From NCBI GenBank assembly GCA_026393775.1, contig JAPKZM010000264.1, positions 1 to 13,932 of the forward strand: DNA of 13,932 nucleotides, given 5' to 3'. A program made the position numbers and the translations under genes. Shown piece by piece: positions 6,512 to 11,254 of the stretch (position 1 is the stretch's first letter; every line of letters starts with the position of its first letter). The notes under the pieces are model-generated. The model ran no database searches. It was not told where the DNA came from and saw only the letters and a program-made list of their open reading frames with translations. The DNA is from Candidatus Aminicenantota bacterium (GTDB lineage Bacteria > Acidobacteriota > Aminicenantia > UBA2199).

Positions 6512-7705
6512 TCACCATGGCTTGCGCTTTACGTTGGTTACGGTAACCCTGCCGATACTTACCGTTTCGACCATGCCATCCGAAGCGGCAAACTTCAGGT
6601 CGTAAACTCCGGACTGGGTGTGGGTCGGTACCCAAGAAAAAACACCGCTGGCCGCATCGACCGCGGCGCCTTCCGGGAGGTTCAGGCAACGATAGGTGAC
6701 GGGATCGTTGTCTAAATCGGAAGCGCTCAAGGTGAAACTGAGCAGCTGCCCTTCTTCGACGCTCTGATCGGCTATGGCTTGGAAGGTGGGTGCATGATCG
6801 TCCACGATCGGCTGGCTCATGGACAGGTTCTGGCTGCCGATGCCCGACTGCCCCATCTGGATGCGGAAAAAACCGTTCTCCCCCCAGTCGCTGCCCCAGG
6901 AATTCTTGCAGATCCAGTAGCCGTTGGGATGGTCATAGCCGATGATCGTCACCAGATGGCCACCCTCTTCCGTGGCGCCGGGGGAGACCTGGTAAATTCC
7001 GCCGAGGTAATGATAGAAGTCGGAGTAAACGGTCATAAAAGTGGACACCGGGCCGCTCTGCAGGGCCGTTTCGATGCCGGTAACAGAGGTGCCTACCCAA
7101 TCCCAAGACCTGATTTTGATCACGCGCGCCAGCCAGTCGGGGCAAGGGTTGCAGGGTTCATCCTGGGCCGAATACGGATAGCAGCTCTCATTGGGAATGC
7201 CGGTCGTCCGGATATATTCCGCCGCCAGATAATCATAGCCGCCAGCCTCGCAGTCCCCCGCGCCGCTGCAGGAAAGCAGCGTCTGCTCGGACAAATCAAC
7301 ATCCTCGCTCGTATTCTTGGTGATCTTAACCATGCTTTCCAGCACAGCGGTGGCGGCGAAGGCCCAGCAGCTGCCGCAGTCGCCCTGGTCCTTGATGGAG
7401 CTGACCCAATTGCCGTTGTGGTTGCGCCAGTCCAAAGCGGCCGGCAGCGACTCGGGCGCGGGTTTCTGCGCCGCGATCCGGGGCACAACGCCGGCCAGGC
7501 GGCCGCCGAGCCGGCGCCGCCTTTCGGGTCCGCTCAGGCGCGACAGCGATGTCTCCCCGGCTTGCCAGGACAATTTTTCCCTGGCGATGGTTCTCTGCAC
7601 GGCCAGGATTTCTTCATTTTTCTCCCGTTCCTGGGCCGGCAAAAAACAGATTCCGCCCCAGGCGCAAAAGGATACGAAAATAAGCAACCATTTTTTCTTG
7701 ATCAT
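6512..7705 (-). CDS. Secreted papain-family (C1A) cysteine peptidase with C-terminal Ig-like domain
   Basis: A 397-residue protein. Signal peptide about 1-24 (KKKWLLIFV..., cleavage near PAQ), a short basic propeptide-like region (25-88), then a papain fold (about 89-300). The oxyanion Q107, nucleophile C113 in GSCWAFA, catalytic H250 in EGGHLVTIIGYD and N268 in KNSWG are all present, so it should be active. Extra cysteine pairs (about 146-188) fit disulfides. A C-terminal domain (about 304-392) with SASDLDNDPVTY and GVFSWVPT matches the putative-Ig/cadherin-like modules of secreted bacterial proteins and may bind other proteins or the cell surface. ATG at 7705 has AGGAG 9 nt upstream. It is 36 bp after the M23 gene and 24 bp before the barrel gene. 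Disulfides in this exported enzyme would be in the area of DsbD's work, but that link is only inference. Confidence 0.95.
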   Translation of the reverse strand: MIKKKWLLIFVSFCAWGGICFLPAQEREKNEEILAVQRTIAREKLSWQAGETSLSRLSGPERRRRLGGRLAGVVPRIAAQKPAPESLPAALDWRNHNGNWVSSIKDQGDCGSCWAFAATAVLESMVKITKNTSEDVDLSEQTLLSCSGAGDCEAGGYDYLAAEYIRTTGIPNESCYPYSAQDEPCNPCPDWLARVIKIRSWDWVGTSVTGIETALQSGPVSTFMTVYSDFYHYLGGIYQVSPGATEEGGHLVTIIGYDHPNGYWICKNSWGSDWGENGFFRIQMGQSGIGSQNLSMSQPIVDDHAPTFQAIADQSVEEGQLLSFTLSASDLDNDPVTYRCLNLPEGAAVDAASGVFSWVPTHTQSGVYDLKFAASDGMVETVSIGRVTVTNVKRKPW

Positions 7706-7741
7706 TCAGGATCTCCTGCTGATGATGAACACGAGAAGCCG

Positions 7742-9082
7742 TCAGCCATCACGGCCACCGCCACGGATATCCGCTCGGTCCATATTGAGGCCAGGGGAAC
7801 CCGGAAGCGGCCGGTTCTTGACGGCGATCGTCCGGATGGCCGCCGGCTTCGGCATTGGCGCGAGCGGCAGGCAGACATGCGCGCAGTATTTCCGGAAATC
7901 CTCCATGGCTTCCGCCGGCAGCGGAGCGATGCTGGGCGACTGCAGGCGCAGGGGATTGAGAAAGCGGCTGTTTTTCAGCAGGCCGTAGTGCAGGTGCGGT
8001 CCGGTCGACAGGCCGGTGCTGCCCACGGCGCCGAGCACCTGCCCCTGCTCGACGCGCTGGCCGGTACGCAAGCCGGCGGCGAAGCGCTGCATATGGTAGT
8101 AGTTGCTGGCGAAGCCGTTGGCGTGGCGGACGGACACATAGTTGCCCCGGCCGTTGTCGCGGCCGCGGGCGGTCACCATTCCCGAGGCGGTGGCGCGCAC
8201 CGGCGTGCCATAGGGGGCGGCGAAATCGGTGCCGTTGTGCCGCGCCGAGAAGCCAAGGATCGGGTGATGGCGCATGCCGAAGCGCGAAGTGACGCGGATA
8301 AAGGGCAACGGGCAGCGTAGGAACTGGCGCCGGGTGGAGCGGCCGTCGGGATGATAGTACCCCATGGAACCCGAAGGCGAGGGATAACGCACGATACGAA
8401 TGGCGTTGCCGTTGTTAATCAGTTCGGCGGCAAAAATGTCGCCATAGGACGCCAGCTTGCCGTTGAGATATTTTTTGTCCACTACGGCTGAAAGCGAATC
8501 CCCGGGCTGGATATCGCGGTTGAAATCGACGTCGTATTCGAAAATGCTTGCCAACGGTTCGAATAGTTCCAACTTCTCGCCGGAAGCCTCGGTCGATTCG
8601 TAAAGGGAATTCTCGATGCGGATGCGGACGACCTCGCGTTTGATCTCGTAGGGAACGGCGACGACACGCCCCCAAAAGCGCCTTAGTCCGTCGCTTTCCA
8701 CTTCCAGGTACGAGTCCCGATCGATCGGGTAAACCAGGTTGCGCAGCTTTTCGCCTTCGAAAAACAGGGTCAGGCTGCGGCCGCTGCGAATGCTGGCCAA
8801 ATCATAGATCGGTCGGATGTCGGCAATAAGCTGGGCCGCTTCTTGTGCCTTTACCCCGGCCCGTTCCAGCACTCCGGCGAAAAAATCGCCAGAGCCGATG
8901 GGCATTTTCATTTCCCTGGCTTCGGCCAGCTTCAGGTCCCGATAAACAGGGGTGACCACGACGGCAGGCTCGGAGCAGGGAATAAAATACCAGGCGAGAA
9001 CGCTGCCCAAGCCGAGCACCAGAAGGATGAATATCACTTTATGCATTCTTTGGCGCGTGGACAAACTTGGGCGCGAGATCAT
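7742..9082 (-). CDS. M23 (LytM/MepM-type) peptidoglycan endopeptidase, membrane-anchored
   Basis: A 446-residue protein. One N-terminal TM/signal anchor (15-33), an OapA/LysM-like region (about 55-130) and linker strands (YEIKREVVRIRIENSL...), then an M23 domain (about 260-380). Zinc ligands H282 and D286 (RHNGTDFA) and H365 with H363 (GPHLHYG) are present, as is the conserved H330 (NYYHM). The stretch GYYHPDGRS...RRQFLRCPL before the catalytic domain is the MepM signature region. It cleaves peptide cross-links of peptidoglycan in the periplasm. The tail after 385 is Pro/Arg-rich and atypical. ATG at 9082 has GGAG about 13 nt upstream, a long spacing; M13 is an alternative start. First gene of a three-gene minus-strand operon with the C1 peptidase and a beta-barrel. 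Confidence 0.93.
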   Translation of the reverse strand: MISRPSLSTRQRMHKVIFILLVLGLGSVLAWYFIPCSEPAVVVTPVYRDLKLAEAREMKMPIGSGDFFAGVLERAGVKAQEAAQLIADIRPIYDLASIRSGRSLTLFFEGEKLRNLVYPIDRDSYLEVESDGLRRFWGRVVAVPYEIKREVVRIRIENSLYESTEASGEKLELFEPLASIFEYDVDFNRDIQPGDSLSAVVDKKYLNGKLASYGDIFAAELINNGNAIRIVRYPSPSGSMGYYHPDGRSTRRQFLRCPLPFIRVTSRFGMRHHPILGFSARHNGTDFAAPYGTPVRATASGMVTARGRDNGRGNYVSVRHANGFASNYYHMQRFAAGLRTGQRVEQGQVLGAVGSTGLSTGPHLHYGLLKNSRFLNPLRLQSPSIAPLPAEAMEDFRKYCAHVCLPLAPMPKPAAIRTIAVKNRPLPGSPGLNMDRADIRGGGRDG

Positions 9083-9161
9083 GCGGTTATTTTACTCCAA
9101 TCCGAGCTCAAGAGCAACAGGAGCTTGCGCTGCGGGAAAGAAGGGGCTTTAATAAGACAAA

Positions 9162-9190
9162 ATAATAGTCTTGGCGTCGAAAATTGACAA
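9162..9190 (-). promoter_or_regulatory. Promoter for the M23-C1-barrel operon
   Basis: On the minus strand TTGTCA (9190-9185) and TATTAT (9167-9162) are 17 nt apart, each one mismatch from consensus. Leader about 70 nt. Its -35 box overlaps that of the opposite promoter by 5 bp. Confidence 0.5.
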
Positions 9191-9212
9191 TTTAGATTAT
9201 TCTCGTCAAAAT
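9184..9212 (+). promoter_or_regulatory. Promoter for the DUF6506-like gene and lipoprotein
   Basis: A perfect TTGACA (9184-9189), then 17 nt, then CAAAAT (9207-9212, four of six matches). The leader would be about 15 nt and includes AGGAGG. It shares bases 9185-9189 with the divergent -35 box on the other strand. Confidence 0.5.
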
Positions 9213-9232
9213 GCAAGGATCAGGAGGCAACC

Positions 9233-9550
9233 ATGGCTTTTAAAGCAATATTTATTGCCCATGCACCCGATGCGGATGTCCAAAAACACCACCATCTTAT
9301 CGATACCGGGAAATACAGACTTTATACCTATGTCGTACGATCGCAGGCTGAAGCGCTGAAGGTTTGCCGGGAACTTCATGAAAAAGAAAAAATAGATTCG
9401 GTATTGCTTTGCCCCGGCTTCACCCATAAGGATGTGGCCGAAATCTTCGCGGCCCTCGGGAACAACGTAGCTGTTTGTGTTTCAAGGGGCGACGGTCCCA
9501 GCGGCAAGATCACCGCTCCCGTTTTGCAACGAGAATTTTTTGGCAAATGA
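9233..9550 (+). CDS. DUF6506-family small cytoplasmic protein
   Basis: A 105-residue protein. The pattern MAFKAIFIAHAPDAD, KHHHLIDTGKY, LLCPGFTHKDVAEI and VSRGDGPSGKI is the one I recall for DUF6506; this is recognition from memory and not a search. No signal peptide or TM. The conserved CPGFTHKD and RGDGPS segments suggest a small-molecule binding or catalytic site, but no function is established that I know of. ATG at 9233 has a near-perfect AGGAGG 6 nt upstream. The lipoprotein gene starts 15 bp after its stop with its own strong ribosome site, so the two are probably one operon. Length is normal for the family. Confidence 0.8.
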   Translation: MAFKAIFIAHAPDADVQKHHHLIDTGKYRLYTYVVRSQAEALKVCRELHEKEKIDSVLLCPGFTHKDVAEIFAALGNNVAVCVSRGDGPSGKITAPVLQREFFGK

Positions 9551-9565
9551 ACGGAGGAGAAGAAG

Positions 9566-10054
9566 ATGAAAAAAAACAGTCTTTGGTTGCTGGTTCTGGT
9601 TGTGGCGTTGTCGGTCGTTTCCATGCCCGGCTGCAAAAAGAAGAAAAGTGATGTCCGAATTACCGAGGTATGGGGCAAGGGATCCTATATCGGCCCTGGG
9701 ATACATGGCGACTCGAAACTGGAATTCAGGGTCAAGGCCGAAAACCAGAGCGACGTCAACGCGGTCATCAAGGAGTTTGTGCTGGAAATAAAAGCCGGCA
9801 GCGACGTCGTCATCCAGGCTACCAAGACCGGCAGCTCCGCTTTCCAGGACCAGATCACGCCCGCTCCCGCCGGCGTCTACAGCGTTGCCGCCAACGCCGA
9901 TTTCACCTTCAGCCTGCTCTATTACGATCACACCCAGGATATTTACAGCAGTAAAAATCCCGATGCGATCAAGGTGACCTTGACCATCGAGGACGACAAC
10001 GGCAATACCTACGCGATCGAGGCTTCTGCCGCATTCGAGTGGCTGCGGTATTGA
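9566..10054 (+). CDS. Small predicted lipoprotein
   Basis: A 162-residue protein. Signal peptide with a lipobox-like end (VSMPGC, C23), followed by a run of four lysines. The -3 and -2 residues (M, P) are unusual for a lipobox, so lipidation is likely but not certain. The mature part is beta-rich (KLEFRVKAENQS, FVLEIKAGSDVVIQATKTG, VKVTLTIEDDNGNTY), resembling an Ig-like or immunoglobulin-like adhesion/assembly fold. I do not recognise a family. GGAGGAG lies 7 nt before the ATG. Second gene after the DUF6506-like protein. No role can be assigned. Confidence 0.8.
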   Translation: MKKNSLWLLVLVVALSVVSMPGCKKKKSDVRITEVWGKGSYIGPGIHGDSKLEFRVKAENQSDVNAVIKEFVLEIKAGSDVVIQATKTGSSAFQDQITPAPAGVYSVAANADFTFSLLYYDHTQDIYSSKNPDAIKVTLTIEDDNGNTYAIEASAAFEWLRY

Positions 10055-10105
10055 GCGGATTGATTCGCTATTATCTTCGATAAAATTAAATATGGCGGAG
10101 GGGCA

Positions 10106-10157
10106 GGGATAGGACGAATTGACCACGCTCCTGCGGGGACACTATTCGTCCTATCCC
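10106..10157. repeat. 14-bp perfect inverted repeat (hairpin F)
   Basis: Arms GGGATAGGACGAAT (10106-10119) and its exact complement (10144-10157) around a 24-nt loop. It lies 50 bp after the lipoprotein stop. It could act as a transcript-end structure, but no T-tract follows on the plus strand and the loop is long. Unlike hairpins A-E it has no bulge. Confidence 0.75.
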
Positions 10158-10167
10158 CGGAGGGGAT
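10153..10167. repeat. Triloop mini-hairpin 1
   Basis: ATCCCC, loop GGA, GGGGAT: a perfect 6-bp stem overlapping the right arm of hairpin F. The same stem with a different loop recurs at 10285-10299, so it looks like a small repeat and not chance. Confidence 0.6.
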
Positions 10168-10194
10168 GAGCTTTCTGCGGGCGCAGATCCAATA

Positions 10195-10248
10195 CCAGCA
10201 CTATGTTTTCAGCAAGTTTGGAAATCCGCTGAAAACATCTAGCGCTGG
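10195..10248. repeat. Bulged hairpin C
   Basis: Arms 10195-10213 and 10228-10248, loop exactly 14 nt (10214-10227). One A-C mismatch and a 2-nt TC bulge at 10238-10239 in the right arm. On the minus strand one arm reads CTAGATGTTTT and the other AAAACATAGTG, the same bases as the outer part of hairpin A, the clearest sequence match within the family. Confidence 0.85.
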
Positions 10249-10284
10249 GTTCCGTGGGATTGAATCCCGCCAAGAAAAAGGATA

Positions 10285-10299
10285 ATCCCCTGCGGGGAT
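10285..10299. repeat. Triloop mini-hairpin 2
   Basis: ATCCCC, loop TGC, GGGGAT: the same 6-bp stem as at 10153-10167. Its last base is the first base of hairpin D. Confidence 0.6.
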
Positions 10300-10356
10300 A
10301 GTTTCACTAGATAATTTCCCCGACTTACTGGACTTGGGGAAATTATAGTGAAACTA
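10299..10356. repeat. Bulged hairpin D, abutting the tRNA-Ser 3' end
   Basis: Arms 10299-10321 and 10336-10356 pair perfectly except for a 2-nt GA bulge at 10310-10311; the loop is exactly 14 nt. It ends at 10356, the base next to the tRNA-Ser discriminator (10357). On the minus strand the tRNA would therefore be followed at once by a stable stem of about 21 bp, which matters for 3' processing since no CCA is encoded. Confidence 0.9.
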
Positions 10357-10445
10357 CGGAGGGGGTGGGATTCGAACCCACGGTGGGGGTTACCCCCCAC
10401 AACGATTTTCGAGACCGTCCCGTTCAACCGCTCCGGCACCCCTCC
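10357..10445 (-). tRNA. tRNA-Ser(CGA)
   Basis: On the minus strand the acceptor GGAGGGG (10445-10439) pairs with CCCCTCC (10364-10358) with discriminator G73 at 10357. Anticodon stem ACGGT/ATCGT encloses loop CTCGAAA, anticodon CGA, reading UCG. A long variable arm with a G-run pairing a C-run confirms a class II serine tRNA; the T arm is GTGGG TTCGAAT CCCAC. CCA is not encoded. Its 5' 56 nt also code for the end of tadA in the same direction. Confidence 0.95.
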
Positions 10446-10890
10446 GCGCTTTGAAAAAACCGGCCAGCAGTTCGGAAGCGGGCTCGGCGAGCAGCCCGGA
10501 CTCGACCGTGATCCGGTGGTTGTATACATGCTTCACGTTGTCAAAGACGCCGCTGGAAAAGATCCCGTTCTTGGCGTCGTCGGCGCCATAGTACAGCTTG
10601 TCGATCCGGGCCTGGACCATGGCGCTGTAGCACATCAGGCAAGGTTCGAGCGTGACAAACATCTCGCAGCCATTTAGCCGGTATGCACCGGCTCTTCTCC
10701 CGGCCCGGCGCAGGGCCACGATTTCGGCATGGGCGGTAGGGTCGCAATTTTCGATCGGGGCATTGCCACCGCGGCCGATGATCCGCCCTTCCCGGACCAG
10801 CACGGCGCCCACCGGCACCTCGCCGCCCTTCTCGGCCCTGTTGGCCAGGAGCAGCGCTTTTTTCATGAAATAAACCTTGTCTTTTATCAT
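10390..10890 (-). CDS. tadA: tRNA adenosine(34) deaminase TadA
   Basis: A 166-residue enzyme that deaminates A34 of tRNA-Arg(ACG) to inosine, needed to read CGU, CGC and CGA. Seen: VPVGAVLV near residue 23-30, zinc and catalytic motif TAHAEI (H-A-E), PCLMC zinc cysteines, and the C-terminal FFKARR helix that matches the FFRMRR end of the E. coli enzyme. ATG at 10890 fits the family's N-terminus (M..VYFMKKAL); it has no Shine-Dalgarno, and hairpin E lies about 10 nt upstream. M9 (10866) with an AAGG before it is an alternative. No stop occurs before tRNA-Ser: the frame crosses the tRNA 5' end within the first of the two final arginine codons and stops at TAA inside the tRNA variable arm, adding 16 residues beyond the usual core. 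Its substrate tRNA gene lies about 110 bp upstream on the same strand. Confidence 0.95.
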   Translation of the reverse strand: MIKDKVYFMKKALLLANRAEKGGEVPVGAVLVREGRIIGRGGNAPIENCDPTAHAEIVALRRAGRRAGAYRLNGCEMFVTLEPCLMCYSAMVQARIDKLYYGADDAKNGIFSSGVFDNVKHVYNHRITVESGLLAEPASELLAGFFKARRGAGAVERDGLENRCGG

Positions 10891-10900
10891 GGTTTTGGTT

Positions 10901-10971
10901 AGAGCCTTATAGCAAATTCTAAAATTTGTTAGCTTTTCAAAACAAATTTTGAATTTGCTATCTAAGGCTCT
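10901..10971. repeat. Bulged hairpin E, between tRNA-Arg and tadA
   Basis: Arms of about 30 nt (10901-10930 and 10941-10971) with a 10-nt loop. A 2-nt TC bulge (10961-10962) lies in the right arm and a 1-nt bulge (10920) in the left arm, 10 bp apart. The order, right-arm bulge outside and left-arm bulge inside, is the same as in hairpin A. It ends 10 nt before the tadA ATG in the direction of tadA transcription, where a ribosome site would be expected. Confidence 0.85.
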
Positions 10972-10974
10972 TAT

Positions 10975-10987
10975 CCAGCTCCGCTGG
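10975..10987. repeat. Triloop mini-hairpin 3
   Basis: CCAGC, loop TCC, GCTGG: a perfect 5-bp stem, followed by a second GCTGG. It lies between hairpin E and the 3' end of tRNA-Arg, matching the pairing of triloop 2 with hairpin D. Confidence 0.5.
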
Positions 10988-11002
10988 GCTGGTAAGATAA
11001 AA

Positions 11003-11075
11003 CGCACCTGGAGGGAGTCGAACCCCCAACCTTTTGATCCGTAGTCAAAAGCTCTATCCATTGAGCTACAGGTGC
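11003..11075 (-). tRNA. tRNA-Arg(ACG)
   Basis: On the minus strand the acceptor GCACCTG (11075-11069) pairs with CAGGTGC (11010-11004), G73 at 11003. D arm GCTC/GAGC, anticodon stem TTTGA/TCAAA with loop CTACGGA (anticodon ACG), T arm GGGGG TTCGACT CCCTC. CCA is not encoded. This is the standard bacterial TadA substrate, and tadA is the next gene. Confidence 0.97.
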
Positions 11076-11086
11076 ATTTAAAATTA

Positions 11087-11115
11087 ATTTTATCATAAAA
11101 CTCGGTTTACGGCAA
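11087..11115 (-). promoter_or_regulatory. Candidate promoter for tRNA-Arg-tadA-tRNA-Ser
   Basis: On the minus strand TTGCCG (11115-11110, four of six) and TAAAAT (11092-11087, five of six) are 17 nt apart. Transcription would start near 11080, 5 nt before tRNA-Arg. The -35 box lies on the first ACGG heptad repeats. Confidence 0.45.
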
Positions 11116-11187
11116 ACGGTTGACGGTGTACGGCAAGTAAAATTGCCGACCTATTTCCCTTGTCTTCTACCGTATACCGTACGCCGT
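11109..11187. repeat. Inverted clusters of ACGGNNN heptad repeats
   Basis: ACGG occurs at 11109, 11116, 11123 and 11130, an exact 7-bp period. Facing it, CCGT occurs at 11170, 11177 and 11184, again every 7 bp. The clusters pair as an imperfect stem (12 bp with one mismatch: 11122-11133 with 11177-11188), with a smaller CGGCAA/TTGCCG stem at 11131-11148 inside. The repeat separates the tRNA-Arg operon from dsbD. Function unknown. Confidence 0.75.
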
Positions 11188-11216
11188 CTGCCCTGCGCCA
11201 AGTCCGCGCCCGGCAG

Positions 11217-11245
11217 TTGACCCGAAACCCGATATTTGCTACCAT
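11217..11245 (+). promoter_or_regulatory. Candidate dsbD promoter, possibly leaderless
   Basis: TTGACC (11217-11222), 17 nt, TACCAT (11240-11245, four of six). The -10 ends 9 nt before the ATG at 11255, so a transcript would start at or just before the start codon. The layout resembles the histidine-kinase promoter (TATCAT, GGAT, then ATGAAA at like spacing). Confidence 0.35.
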
Positions 11246-11254
11246 GGATTTCCC

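Noticed and set aside
6779..8320. 513-codon open frame on the plus strand
   Set aside because: It lies opposite the C1 and M23 peptidase genes, both with full catalytic motifs; its Gly/Ala/Arg-rich product is typical of a shadow frame in G+C-rich DNA.
10195..10356. REP elements tied to a RAYT transposase, or IS200/IS605 ends
   Set aside because: A GTAG does occur at the foot of hairpin D, but overlaps the tRNA end and is absent at A, B, C and E; arm sequences are not conserved as in REPs and no such transposase is in the window.
10239..10529. 96-codon open frame over tRNA-Ser on the minus strand
   Set aside because: Its peptide (GVPERLNGTVSK...) is the well-known false translation of a serine tRNA gene.
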